From NCBI RefSeq assembly GCF_009870125.1, contig NC_046683.1, positions 1,674,001-1,738,000 of the forward strand: a stretch of 64,000 nt of DNA, read 5' to 3'. The stretch comes from Drosophila pseudoobscura (lineage: Eukaryota > Arthropoda > Insecta > Diptera > Drosophilidae). The translations under genes were made by a program, and so were the position numbers. Below are positions 25,500 through 37,200 of the stretch, one piece after another. Under the pieces are notes generated by a model. The model made no database searches, was not told where the DNA came from, and saw nothing but the letters and a program-made list of their open reading frames with translations. Each line of letters starts with the position of its first letter. Position 1 is the first letter of the stretch.

Positions 25500-25770
25500 T
25501 GGCTCGACAAGTCGATAGCTATCGCCGTGACGATATATTTTTAATAATTCTCGGTATATTTTAAAAATGGCAAATTTATCGATAACCACATCGATATCAA
25601 TAATTTTATAAGAAATAACAGCATCGATATTAATTTTGTAATCAATAACACCATCGATATTTCGAAATTGATGCCGTCAGTATATTTAAGGAATATTTCT
25701 AAAATGAGACCGTATACTTTGGTATAACTCTCAGTGTCAGACGCCGTCACACTGAGGGCTAAATCTTGTT
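25500..25770. promoter_or_regulatory. Shared Miga/Ankle2 promoter: DRE, Motif 6, Motif 1
   Basis: TATCGATA at 25577-25584 is a perfect DRE. ATCGATAT follows at 25590-25597, 25623-25630 and 25653-25660, set in a degenerate tandem repeat of about 30-33 bases. GTCAGTATATTT at 25676-25687 fits Ohler Motif 6 at every position, and CTCGGTATATTT near 25550 is one base off. CCGTCACACTG at 25744-25754 fits Motif 1 at ten of eleven positions. This set marks housekeeping-type TATA-less promoters; BEAF-32 also binds CGATA clusters. Confidence 0.65.
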
Positions 25771-26134
25771 TGTAAATTTTGAGTAAAATCGTAAAACCCG
25801 TAAATCCCGTGTCGAACAAAACGCTAAGCAGTCCTGTTAAAGGTAAGATAAGAGAGAAAAGGGCATTACCGAGCGGTTCCTCCGGAAGCCGTATTTTGCT
25901 GGCCATGTGGATTTGCCTAAAAAATGGCCGAGCTTACCGAAATCCGCACATCGCGTCACTTTTTTTTGCGTCTGTTGCTGCCTGCACTGGTATTGAGCCG
26001 TGTGTAGCTGCAGTTCACATAAACCTGTGTTTGTGGCTGTGTGTGTGTGTTCGCGCTGTATTCTGTATAAGCCCTGTATGTGTACCGTTTTCCCCGCAGC
26101 ATCATCGGCAGCCGGTGCTACCCTAACATTACAG
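25771..26134 (+). other. 5' UTR exon and leader intron of Ankle2
   Basis: A leader exon appears to end at TTAAAG with donor GTAAGA at 25842. The intron ends at CCCCGCAG at 26100, followed by 34 leader bases to the ATG at 26135. A second AG lies immediately before the ATG (26133-26134), so an alternative acceptor would leave almost no leader in that exon. Confidence 0.5.
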
Positions 26135-29100
26135 ATGTCCTACTTTGGCGTCTACATTCCGCCGTCCAAGGCTGGCTTTGAGGGCACCGCGTCACAGTGT
26201 GCGGGCTCCATAGCGGCGATGAATATCAAGCCAGGCCCAGAGTCGTCGTCGGCCACAAGCAACAGCACGACAGTCACAGCGACAGCAGCATCGTCAAGCG
26301 CAACAGATAATCTCAACGTGGACAACTATGAGGATCCCGAATATCCACGTAAGTGCGTTGTTACTTGTTTCAGCTACAGCTACAGCTACAGCTATTTGGC
26401 GGGGGGGACGCTTGTTGCTTCCATAGAGCGCGCGCGCGCGGTGTGTGCACACAGCCATGACCAAGTGCTTGTGTGCAAATGCGTGTGTGTGAGTGAGCAA
26501 ATCCCAAGAAATTCTCGAGGCTTTCGAAGCTGTTTCGCTCGCACAGTCGATTCAACCACAATATCGTATATCGCCCCTATATGGCAATAAATTGGCACAC
26601 CCACAAACCCCTACCCCTTCGATCGGTATGCTGTGTACTTTTCCTCTGCCTTGGCGTAATCCAATTAAATGCCTTTACCCGCGATTAACTTTGGCTGCCT
26701 TTGTTTGCGAGGTACACCGAACAGATGGGCCCTGGCCCCTCCTGCCTCTCATCAACAGGACCTTGAACTGCCGCCCACCAACACGACGCACATTTATTGT
26801 TGCCTTTACATTGCGCTTTTCCTTAATATGTATATTCTTCAGTTTTCGAGTGTTATTTATAAAGCCAGCTGCACAGTAGTACCAACCAAAAAAAAAAACA
26901 GTGTGTGCGTATGCGTAGGCCCCGGATTCAATATTTATATATCCCCAGCTAATGTGTCGAATGCTCCCCGGAACAATGTGGGTTGTGTGCCTCTCTCTGT
27001 TCCTGTGCCTGTGCCTGTGCCAGTCCCTGTGACTGTTTGTTAGCCCCTGCCAACAACAACAAGAACCCCAACAAAAATAAAAACAAAAGCAAAAGAAGGG
27101 TAAAAGAACGTAGAACAAAATCATCTGCGAATAGTCGAAATGTTTATACCCTTCATCACCTTTATATGACAACTAAAATGTGTTCCATGACCACATTTAC
27201 GATACTTCAACATTGAATGGTGATTCAATCAATCTTAACTGTAAACTACAGTAATAGCTATGGGGAATGCAGCCCATAAAAATACACTATCGATTCCCAA
27301 AGCCTTGATTGCTGATAAAAATATAGAAATAGCAATATGAGACGATCTACAATACCAGAACTACTAAAGCTACAACAGATGGATATCTCAGGGAAATTCC
27401 ATTCCACAGAAAGCTCTTCTGTTTTTATTATTTTACAAGCACAGTTTCCGTGGAATTCGGTGAAAAGTCTGAAATGTGGCAAAACAACTGAAAATCCAGC
27501 GAATTACCCTGTGCATTTAGCAAAAGGCAGGGAAATGTCGGGGCTTTGTGCCAATAACTGCGTCACACGCATGGTGGTGCCCCCGCCCCCTCCCCCTTCC
27601 CCTCCCCGTTCCGCCGTGCCAGCCAGCCGCCTCTTTGTTTTTGTTGTGGCTGTTGCTCCCTCCGCGCATTTGATTTTGTTTTGCTTACCACATTTCGCGC
27701 CTCATCTGGCAATCATTCCGCTCATTCGTTTCATTTGTCGCTTCGCCATTTTCCCCAGTTTCCCATTTCACCATTTCACCATTTCGTTATTCTCTGCTGC
27801 TCTGCCATTCGAATGGCGTGACCAGTCGCGTCGCGTCGCGTCTACTGTGCTGCTGGTAGCTAGATCTCATTTACTAATGGTACAACAATCTTCTGATTTT
27901 GAATTTGATGCCAACACCACCCACAGCCGACTCGCCCCTGTGGCTGATCTTTACCGAAAAAGCCAGGGCGTTGGAAGTGCTGCGACACTACAAGGATGCC
28001 CGCCTGCGTGAGTTCCCCAATCGCGAGCAGGCAGAAAGTTACGTGCAGTTTGGATTCGAGAGCATCGAGTCGTTGAACCGATTTGGCTGGGCCAAGCCAG
28101 TGAGCAGTAAGTGCCGACAGAGAGACAGTCACCAGTTCCCTCTGGAGATCTAATACTTTTTTTTTTGTTTTTCGTTTTCCCACCCATCCAGAGCCCCTGG
28201 CGATGAGCAACAACTTTAAGCCGTCGTCATCGGGATCGACGGACGGTCCGTACTCCACCTCGCCCCCTGCCACCTCCACCGCCACCTCCAGCAACAGCAG
28301 CGGCAGCAGCAGCAGCAGCAGCTGCATCAGTAGCCTGGCCGCCTCCATGTCGAATCTGCTGATTGTGAATCCTCCAATATCGACGCTACCCAGCATTTCC
28401 ATCAACATAAGCAGCAACAAAAGTGCCACCAGTGTGCCGATCAGCGGCAGTTCCAGCGGAAGCAGCACTACCACAAACAGCGGCAGCAGCACTGGCTCTG
28501 GGATTGCGACTGGGACTGGGGCCAAACACGAGACAGCAGGAGCTAGCGGTTCCAGCAGTGAGCGTCCACCATTCCGGGCTCCCACCAAGCAGGAGCTTGT
28601 CGAGTTCCGCAAACAAATCGAGGCTGGGAACATCGAGCGGCTGCAGCGAATTGTCTGGGAGAACCCCCGTTTTCTCATCAGCAACGGGGACACCCCCACC
28701 AGCCTGAAGGAGGGCTGTCGCTACAATGCCATGCACATTTGTGCGCAGTTCAATCAGGCGCGTGCAGCCGAAGCGATTTTGAAGATCGTCACCAATCGCG
28801 AGTTCACATTTCAATATGCCGGAAAAAAGGCCAGCGCGGAGATGTGCGCCATGCTAAACGACAACCTGCTCGACTACTATTTGAATATGCCCGACAAGGC
28901 GCGCGGTGAAACGCCCTTACATTTTGCGGTGAAGAATGGCCACGTGGCCGTCGTGGAGGTCCTCCTTTCGTATCCACAATGCAAGTCGCTGTCCAACTTG
29001 GAGGGCAAAGAGCCGAAAGAAGTGAGTTGTTTGCTGTACAGAAAAGAAATCAAATCACTTTGCAATCTCTCATCTCTCTGTTGTGTCCCACAGATCATTT

Positions 29101-31946
29101 GTCTGCGCTCACCGCACGCCCCTCCCGCGGTTGTCAACAAGCTGGAGCTGCTATTGGGAGACCCACACTATGTGCCCGTGCTGAGGTCCGTCGCGAATGA
29201 GGTGCCGCCACAGGTGGGCCAGCCCTTTACGCCCAGCGAACCGCCGGTAAGTCGTGGTGGAGGAGGATTTACCTCTCTGTATCTGTATCCGTATCTGTAT
29301 CTGTATTTCTATCTGTATCCCCATTAGAACTTGCAGCAAAAAACAAGGGACTGCGAGGGCCTCACCATGGACCTTACCATCAGCGCAGTGGCGGGACCCA
29401 TGCCCCGCGAAAAGGCCATGACATTCTATCGTCGCTGGAAGACGCCGCCTCGCATTGCCTGCAATAATTTGAGTCCATTGGCCTTCTCGCCGTTTGCATC
29501 GCCGGCGAGGGTGACGCCTAACAAGTCCGTCTTCAATCGCAGCCCGAATGGCAATGGGGGAGCAGATTTGTGTCTGTCATCGACACCCGTGGGTCGGCGG
29601 GCGCTCTTCAGCCCGAAGGCAGAGGCCAGCTGCTCGCCGAAGCCTTTGTTCCTGAACGGCAAAGATTGCGAGAACAACAATAACAACAACAGCAAACCGA
29701 TGGGGCCACCGATTGAGATACCAGTGACACCGATGCGTCTGAACAGACCGGATCTATTTTTGGCCTATCGCGGGGACGTCCAGTCCTCGCCCTGTAATAG
29801 CACATGGCTCGGCGACGAAACCATCGATATAGATGTGAGCTCGCAGTCATGCATGAACGATAGCTTGCGTGAGCGTCACATCAAGAACTCGGACATCGAG
29901 AAGGGCCTAGAGATGGTGGGCAGACAGCTGGCACGCCTGGAGAATCTCGAGTGGCGCGAGTACTGGGACTTTCTCGACGCGTTCGTTGACATCTCCAGCG
30001 AGAGTGGCCTGCAGCAACTGGAGGGCTATCTGCAGCAGAAGGCGGAGCAGGCCCAGGCCGAGAGGTCCGATCCAATGTATTTTGAGGCACAGATTGACGA
30101 GTATTTGGATATGGTAATCGCGGATCATCATCAGAATCAGCATCAAAGGCATGGCAAGGGCCAGGCTGTGGCGGCATCCGCTGCTGGTTCTGGTTCTGGC
30201 TCGGGCTCGGGCTCGGGCTCGGGCTCTGGTCCCAGCCCCACCACCCAGGTGATGACGCCATACACATGCGTGGAGAACTCTCTGCAGGTGTTCGCCAAGC
30301 GCATCACCAAGACCCTCATGAACAACATCGGCAACATGGTGTCGATCAACGACACCCTGCTCTGTGAGCTTAAAAGACTGAAATCGCTGATCGTCAGCTT
30401 CAAGGATGACGCCCGATTCATCAGCGTTAACTTCACCAAGGTCCACTCCCGCATTGCCCATCTGGTGGCCAGCTATGTGGCCAATTCGCAGGAGGTCAAT
30501 GTAGCCATTCTCATTCAGCTTCTCCAGATGCTGCGCCGTCTCCTCCAGCTGCACGACGACCGTCGCGATCATCTGGGCTGCGTCTGTGGCAGCCTGGTGC
30601 TGATGCTCGAACAGGCTCCGGTCCATGCCGCCCAGCCGCCCGATGCCCTCAAGACCGAGAGTCTTTGTTCGGCCGCCTGGAATACGGAGCAATCGTGCCC
30701 CTGTATTTGGGATGCGAATCTCAGTCGAAAGACCAGTCGACGAAAGCGCACGGAATCGATGAAGCGTGCAGCACAGGCCTCCCAGGCCTCCCAGGCCTGC
30801 CAGGCCCAGGACTCCCCAGCACCGGGTTCTCCAACAGCCACAGCCACAGCGGCAGCGGCTGCCATCGTTTTGCGTTCCAAAGTCGAGGAATGGCCCTGGC
30901 AATTTCGTTCACGCCGCAGCCGCCCAAACAGCGACAACGACGACGATGAGGACAACAATGGGGAGGCTTTCTTTGTAAGTAGAAACGATAAATAAAACCA
31001 AGCCTGTGCTCATTTTGTGGTCTCCTTCCAGTACGATTGCAGTAATGTGCAGCAACAGGACAGCAGTAGTGATGACGAGGAGCTGTTTCGCACTCCGCCG
31101 GAGAGCATGTCACCGCGTACATCCGTCTCTCCGGAGCCTACAAGCCTACACTACAAACTCTTTATCTTTGGGTAAGTTTCTACAATAATATCCCATAATG
31201 ATATCGATCGCAAAACCGAAACCCTTGCAGTAATGAGCCAACCAAGCGTGATTTGGATATCCTCAATGCCATTTTCCATGTGGATGTGGAGAAGGAGACA
31301 CTGCCGCACGTGCACGCCTGGAAGACGGCCATGGAGAGCTACTCCGCAGTTGAAATGGATCTGTAAGCTACTCTATCCCCTACTTTTTTCAGTTTTGTGC
31401 ATTACCAAATGTTTTTTCTCTCGCAGTTTCCCATCGCCAACAAATGTTCAGAAGACGCACAAGCCCATCCTGTGGACCGGCTCCGGCCCCTCCAAGACTT
31501 CGGAGGGCAGCGGCACCATTAGCACCAAACACAGCCAAAGCTCGATTCATCCCAAACGCCTGTTTTCTACACCCAAACTCAATGCGGTGTCATCGTTCGG
31601 ACGTCGTGGGTCTGGCCCGGCAGCGGCACCATCGACGCCGCCAAAGCCAGCGCGTTTACCACGTTCCCCCGGCCAGTCGAATGGCATAGATGTTAGCGTA
31701 GCGAAGGATGTGCCAGTAAGCACGCCAGTCGAGATAACCGCATCAGCCGTGTCCCCAATGCCCGCATTTGCAGCGGCCGCAGCGGCAACCGTCTCGCAGT
31801 CATTCCAAACGCCACTCAACAAGATGCGCGGTCTGTTCAGCAAGTACCGCGAGAGTAGGACCACCATTGATGATTCGCCGATCGTCAATATCAATGGGCA
31901 GCAGCCACGCAGATCATCGCTGACCCTGGGGAACAGCAGTGATTAG
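26135..31946 (+). CDS. Ankle2: Ankle2 orthologue (l(1)G0222), eight coding exons
   Basis: Ankle2 works at the ER and nuclear envelope, where it controls BAF dephosphorylation through PP2A and VRK1 during nuclear reassembly and neuroblast division. Segments are 26135-26348, 27927-28106, 28192-29021, 29094-29246, 29328-30974, 31032-31171, 31231-31362 and 31427-31946 (3816 nt, 1271 aa). All introns are GT-AG and in frame; the first is 1578 bases. A viroplasmin-like fold, seen in ANKLE2 proteins, spans about residues 72-112 (LWLIFTEKARALEVLRHYKD). A long Ser/Thr/Gly linker follows at about 135-280. Ankyrin repeats lie at about 305-410 (YNAMHICAQFNQ; GETPLHFAVKNGHVAVVEVL), and an (SG)n run is near 745. 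The C-terminus is disordered and rich in SP/TP sites. I see no LEM domain or TM helix, as I recall for fly Ankle2. Length is near the roughly 1170 aa I recall for D. melanogaster. Confidence 0.92.
26349..27926 (+). other. First coding intron of Ankle2
   Basis: Donor C/GTAAGTG and acceptor CCCACAG bound a 1578-base intron, the only long one in the gene. It holds (CTACAG)n at about 26373-26393, CGCGCG near 26430, (CTGTGC)n at about 27003-27020 and a C-rich patch at about 27580-27610. No nested gene is evident. Confidence 0.7.
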
Positions 31947-31981
31947 GAGATGTCACACAGCCCCCAGACAACACCATACCA

Positions 31982-32237
31982 CAGCACACCACACACCACA
32001 CCACACTGTCCACAGTTATTTTTGGTTTTTTTTTTGTGTTATGTTGCAGACGTTCGTTCGTTGAGGTCCAGTCCCAAATTCATGTATTCATATATTAAAT
32101 TGTCAGCACACCACAAACCACACACCACACACCACACCACACTGTCCCCAGTTCTTTTTGGTTTTTTTTGTGTTATGTTGCAGACGTTCGTCCGTTGAGG
32201 TCCAGTCCCAAATTCATGTATTCATATATTAAATTGT
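31982..32237 (+). repeat. Tandem duplication in the Ankle2 3' UTR
   Basis: Copy one is 31982-32103 and copy two 32104-32237. Both run from CAGCACACCACA to TTAAATTGT and differ only by CA-repeat expansion, T-run length and a few substitutions. Each copy ends with a poly(A) signal ATTAAA (32094-32099 and 32228-32233) and carries a T-rich tract followed by GTTGCAG/ACG that resembles a 3' splice site. Confidence 0.85.
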
Positions 32238-33042
32238 CGTTTTAAAAGAGAGTTTGTGTTCAAGTGTAAGCTATGTTGAATTAATTATCGTATATATTTA
32301 TACCTTTTATATACCCGTCTATGAAACGTCTATGATGAAGCAAAGCACGAAGCAGAATGAAATCAAGTGGCAAGTGAAAGAAACTAGACTTATATTTACT
32401 TTTTTTTGTTAAAATTACTGTAAAGAACATAAGCATAATTTAATTATAAACAACATAATCAACAGTATAGTATTCGTTATAACGTTCGGATTTTTAATTA
32501 AAATTAAGCCTGTGAATAGAGGGACACACTTTACATTCCCTACTCATTCAGATTATATTTTCCCGGTTCCTTTTCCATATTTTATGCTTCTTGCTCCGGA
32601 GCTCTCGGAGAGCTCAAAGACTTTCCTCAGAGGCAACCAAAAGGAGCCAAACATACTGAGAGCCAGAGTTCCCTGTGGACCTCTGACTTGCTTCTTAATA
32701 CCTAAGGTATTACAGAAGATTCTGGGGAGGGGTATTATCTTGAAACACTCGACGCTGATAAGCTGATTGATGATCTCAGCAACAAGAAGATTCTCTTCTC
32801 AGATACTAAAATTCTATCGAATATATGTATCTCTTAGTTATTCGATATTTAGTCACTATTCTGACCAGCGGAAACAATGAAACTCCATATTCTGGAACGA
32901 GATACGAGAGAGATACGATCATATATCCCAGAACAAAGTAAGTCGTTTTTGTTTGTTAAAAAGTTACAATGTACATTCGAAATAGTTTCAAAATTAAATA
33001 GCTCCTGAAAATAGTTCCGAGTTGTCCGGAAAATTCATCAGC
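32238..33042. other. Spacer between Ankle2 and the first Mdh gene
   Basis: AT-rich at first (the Ankle2 end), then mixed sequence without a protein-like frame. The short leader before 33043 gives no clear TATA box or Motif 1, so I cannot place the Mdh promoter. Confidence 0.5.
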
Positions 33043-34134
33043 ATGCTCGGGAAGCAGTTCCAGAGCTCGGCCATTTCTCAATGCCGTGTCTGCTGGCGGC
33101 TCTACCAAGCGACCCCTGGCCAAATGCAGACGGTAAGAGTTTACCGTCAATGATGTAGGTGTTCCAGTCGATTAATCGTTGTTTTCTTCCAGCGCCAGTT
33201 CCGGGTGGCAGTGATTGGGGCGGTCGGAGGCATTGGCCAGCCACTGTCGCTTCTGCTGATGGCCAACAAGCTGGTGACCGAGCTGGTCCTGCATGACCTC
33301 ACGGCTACCAAGGGCTTCGGGCAGGATCTGTCGCACATCGACAGGGCGTGCCAGGTGAAGTCGTTCTTCGGAGAGGACCAGATGAAGTCGGCCATAAAGG
33401 GTTCTGACATCGTGATGATTACCGCGGGAATGCCTCGCAAGCCGGGCCAGACCAGGGACTTCCTGTTCGACACCAACGCCCCGATAGTGGCAAAGGCCGC
33501 CGGCCTGGTGTCCCAGCACGCGGCCCACGCAATGGTGGGGATCATCACTAATCCGGTGAACGCCGTGGTGGCCGTTGCGGCGGAGGCGATGAAGAAGGCT
33601 GGCTACTACGACCCCGATCGGCTCTTCGGGGTGACCACACTGGATGTAGTGCGGGCCGAGAAGTTTATTGGGGACCACATGAGCATCCATCCAGGGAAGG
33701 TTCGGATACCAGTGATCGGAGGCCACGCCGGCACCACCATCGTTCCCATCTTCTCCCAGTGCCAGCCGCCCTTCGAGGGAGACGAGAAGTGCATCGCGTC
33801 GATCGTCAAACGCATCCAGACAGGCGGCGATGAGGTGGTTAAGGCCAAGGCTGGACAGGGCTCCGCCACCCTCTCGATGGCCTACGCGGCTGCCCGTTTC
33901 ACCAACGCTTTAATGTTAGGTCTCAAGGGCGAGCCGGGGCCGCCCGAGTGCGCCTACGTGCAGTCCGACGCCACCGAAGCCCCGTTCTTCTCCACTCCAC
34001 TCACCCTCGGTCCCAAGGGCATTGAGGAAAACCATGGCCTGCCCGAGCTGGATGAATGCGAGAAGGAGCAGCTGAAGGTAGCCGTCGACGCGTTGAAGAA
34101 GTCCGCCGCCAAGGGCGTCAAGTTCATGGAATAA
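33043..34134 (+). CDS. Mitochondrial-type malate dehydrogenase, copy 1
   Basis: NAD-dependent malate dehydrogenase interconverts malate and oxaloacetate, in mitochondria for this subfamily. Exons are 33043-33132 and 33193-34134 (343 aa). Exon one encodes an Arg/Cys/Ser-bearing, acid-free presequence (MLGKQFQSSAISQ) fit for import. The dinucleotide loop GAVGGIGQ is at about residues 39-46. Catalytic parts are intact: the mobile loop GMPRKPGQTRDFLF with both arginines (about 109-122), ITNPVN (about 147-152), TTLDVVRAEKF with Asp and Arg (about 178-188) and GGHAGTTIVP with the catalytic His (about 205-214). Length equals the family norm. It pairs with copy 2 at 35034. D. melanogaster has Mdh2 plus testis-expressed paralogues CG10748 and CG10749; which of these it descends from cannot be settled here. 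A poly(A) signal AATAAA lies at 34594-34599. Confidence 0.85.
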
Positions 34135-35033
34135 TTAACACATTCCTAAGTACAACGAGTAACTGTAGATGATAATGGTGTTGAAGGTCAGTGTCCGCAT
34201 GGTTGAGTCGGTAGTCTCAATCTCCTATCACTCGATCTCCACGTGGCGAGTGTCCGCCTTACACTGGCGTGTGTATGGTGTCCGAGAAAAGTACATGATC
34301 TCGGTGCGCCTAGTCGCTGATCCTCAGCGAGTGTAAGAATCATTTCAGCGGCCACCACTAACCACTGGACTACTAACTATTGGAAGGCAATAGTTATCCT
34401 GTCCATCGAAAAGGACTGTCTTAATTTCAACAGTCCTGCTTGATTGTCCGTTGCAAAAAGAATGCCAAAAATGCCCTAGCGTTATCGACGTGGTATGACA
34501 TCGAGGCGATCGACTCGATCCAGCGGACACTGGACTTTCACTCCACTACCACCTTGCAGCTGGGGCTGAGCTGCTGATAGATGATTTTTACAAAATAAAA
34601 CAGGGGATTCAAACGAACTGTTGTTGGTTATAGCTCTAATAAATTGTGCTGTAAGGTGCGAGACTGATATTGAGAGAGGGCGGCGTCTGTTTCATTGGGG
34701 AACACCGAATTGTGTTGCTTGTTTTTATAATGAAAAGCTCCTATCAGGCTAACACCACCGCACTCCTGTTCTGCTTCCCTCTCTGGGCCATCGAGACTCT
34801 CTCTTTATCGTTCGGCTGTGTTCCGTTGATTTTCTGAAGTTACATACAATTTGTCCAATCCGTAACCTTGAGAGGATGCTCTCATTTTTAGAAGTCAGTA
34901 GTTTCCTCGATTTTGAAGTAGTCGTGGAGCTGAGTAAGCCGTTTCCGTTTGTCAAGTATTCGAAATTTAATCTTTGAACTTCCAAACCTACATTTTCCTT
35001 AAAAATTTTTGGCTTTCATTTATCAGCGTCAAC
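34135..35033. other. Spacer between the two Mdh genes
   Basis: No gene. Contains poly(A) signals AATAAA at 34594-34599 and 34638-34643, and a short perfect hairpin (TCGCTGA, TCC, TCAGCGA) at about 34314-34330. It shows no obvious similarity to the region upstream of copy 1, so the duplicated unit seems not to include much promoter. Confidence 0.5.
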
Positions 35034-36131
35034 ATGTTCAAGAACCAGCTAAAGCTAACAAATTTTTCGAAAACTCGACTCTGCTGGCAGCTGTATCAAG
35101 CGTCCACAAGCCAAAGGTTGACGCAGACGGTAAGTCGCTTCAATCAATGACGATATAAATATCCCATCCCATCTGTTCTTTTGCAGCGGCAGTTCCGGGT
35201 GGCGGTGGTAGGAGCAGCCGGAGGCATTGGCCAGCCACTGGCGCTCCTCCTGATGACCAACAAGCTGGTCACCGAGCTGGCCCTGCACGACACCGAGACC
35301 ACCCAGGGCTTCGGCAAGGATCTGTCGCACATCTCCACGGTGTGCAAGGTGAAGCCCTACTTCGGGGAGACCGAACTGAAGAAGGCCATAGACGGTTCTC
35401 ACATCGTAATGATTACCGCGGGAATGCCGCGAAAGCCGGGCCAGACCAGGGACTTCCTGTTCGACACCAACGCCCCGATAGTAGCAAGGGTCGCTTGCTT
35501 GGTGGCCAAGCGTGCGCCCAAGGCTTTGGTGGGGATCATCACTAATCCGGTGAACGCCGTGGTGGCCGTTGCGGCGGAGGCGATGAAGAAGGCTGGCTGC
35601 TACGACCCCAACCGGCTCTTCGGAGTGACCACGCTGGATGTGGTGCGGGCCGAGAAGTTCATTGGGGAGCACATGAACATTCATCCGTATGATGTGAGGA
35701 TACCCGTGGTCGGAGGACACGCCGGCACCACCATCGTGCCCATCTTCTCCCAGTGCCAGCCGCCCTTCGAGGGAGACGAGAAGTGCATCGCGGCGATCGT
35801 CAAACGGATCCAGACGGGCGGCGATGAGGTGGTCAAGGCCAAGGCTGGGAAGGGCTCCGCCACCCTCTCGATGGCCTACGCGGCCGCTCGCTTCACCAAC
35901 GCCCTGATGCGAGGCCTCAAGGGCAAGGCATGTGCGCCCGAGTGCGCCTACGTCCAGTCCGACGCCACCGACGCCCCGTTCTTCTCCACTCCACTCTCCT
36001 TCGGCAAGGATGGAATCAAGAAAAACCATGGCCTGCCCGAGATGAATGAAAGCGAGAAGAAGCAGGTGAAGGTGGCCGTCGATGCGCTCAAGAAGTCCGC
36101 TGCCAAGGGTGTCGAGTTCATGAAAAAGTAG
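35034..36131 (+). CDS. Mitochondrial-type malate dehydrogenase, copy 2
   Basis: Same reaction and compartment as copy 1. Exons are 35034-35129 and 35187-36131 (346 aa), and the intron sits at the same codon boundary (CAG ACG, then CGN CAG TTC CGG). The presequence is basic (MFKNQLKLTNFSKTRLC) and shares RLCWQLYQA with RVCWRLYQA in copy 1. GAAGGIGQ, both mobile-loop arginines, NPVN, TTLDVVRAEKF and GGHAGTTIVP are all kept, so it should be active. The two proteins are alike over most of their length but diverge in the presequence, the segment after LSHI and the C-terminal 30 residues. Long identical nucleotide tracts broken by diverged stretches suggest gene conversion. Coding sequence is GC-rich compared with the AT-rich flanks. 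I see no clear poly(A) hexamer. Confidence 0.85.
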
Positions 36132-37150
36132 GAGCTTCTTGAAAATGTAGCACCTTTCGATAATACAAATTTTCAGTGCAGCATAAAAGATCGGTTGTGA
36201 TCTTGAAATAGTTACCGGAATAGCGGAATAGTTTTATTTGGAAGCTATTTTAAGTGGGTGGATGCATTCCTGGCGATTCAGAGGAATGTACTGCCGGAAA
36301 AAACAACAAAAGATAAATTTCGTTGAGAGAGCTTCATAGCTGATGGACCAGTTTGAATAGAAACAGATGGACAAAGTTTAAAGGTCTCTTTTTGATCAAG
36401 AATGTATACACATTGGTATATACCTTTTCTGGGATCTGTAAATTTTATAGTGCCCCGCAACGAATACTTAAGTGATTTGCGGATAGTCGATTCGCTATAG
36501 CCATGTCCTTCGTTCCATCTTTTTGTTTATTTCCCCACATTTCCCCAGCAGATATCTTTTATACAGGCACGCCTTCGCTTTGCGGAGCGGATCACTACAT
36601 AGTGGCAAATTGTTGTCCAAGTTGCAACTTTCGCTCTCACATTCTTTCGTTTTGAAATATAGTTCTCAAACTTTCCAAAAAGTGCTCGTCCGAAAAGGCG
36701 GAGAAGGACGAGAGGAGAGGTGACGGCAGCTAAAAGCGATATTAGCGCAACAAATGGTTGCAAGCAATAAAGGGGAACAAGTTCGTAATGGCTTTGTCGA
36801 GTATTACGCCCGACAGATACCCATTTAAATGTATGATTTGATCGATCAGAGCAGTCAGTTTAGAAGACCTAAATCTTTGTCTTCTTGCCCCTGAAGGTCA
36901 TGCAGGTCAGGGAGAAGGCCTCTATGGCTTGTGCACATTCTCTCTCATTACTTAAGAAGTACAACGGAGTTAGAGCACAATAGAGTTCTGCACGAGTGTG
37001 TATCTTTTTGGCTGTTTGATCATCAGTACATTTGAGGGTTGTGTGATCGGAAACGAGTGCACTATACCCGTGTCCTCCACGAGCACTGGGTATGGAAGAG
37101 CCATGAAAGCAATTACCATTAATCACACACGAACACATACAGACAAATAA

Positions 37151-37200
37151 ACGGACGGACAGGCGCACGGACGGACGGACGGACGGACAGCGGAACGGAC
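37151..37200. repeat. (ACGG)n microsatellite
   Basis: About twelve ACGG/GGAC tetramers with two interruptions. Confidence 0.8.

Noticed and set aside
29907..30902. 331-codon minus-strand open frame
   Set aside because: It is antisense to the largest Ankle2 exon; its Leu/Arg-rich composition reflects the coding strand and it has no domain.
34185..34230. TGGTTGAGTCGGTAG resembles the A box of a tRNA gene
   Set aside because: No B box (GGTTCGANNCC) follows at a proper distance and no cloverleaf can be drawn.
35055..36029. 324-codon minus-strand open frame, with a similar one opposite copy 1
   Set aside because: Shadow of the GC-rich Mdh coding sequence, with His/Gly/Val-rich content mirroring the sense codons.
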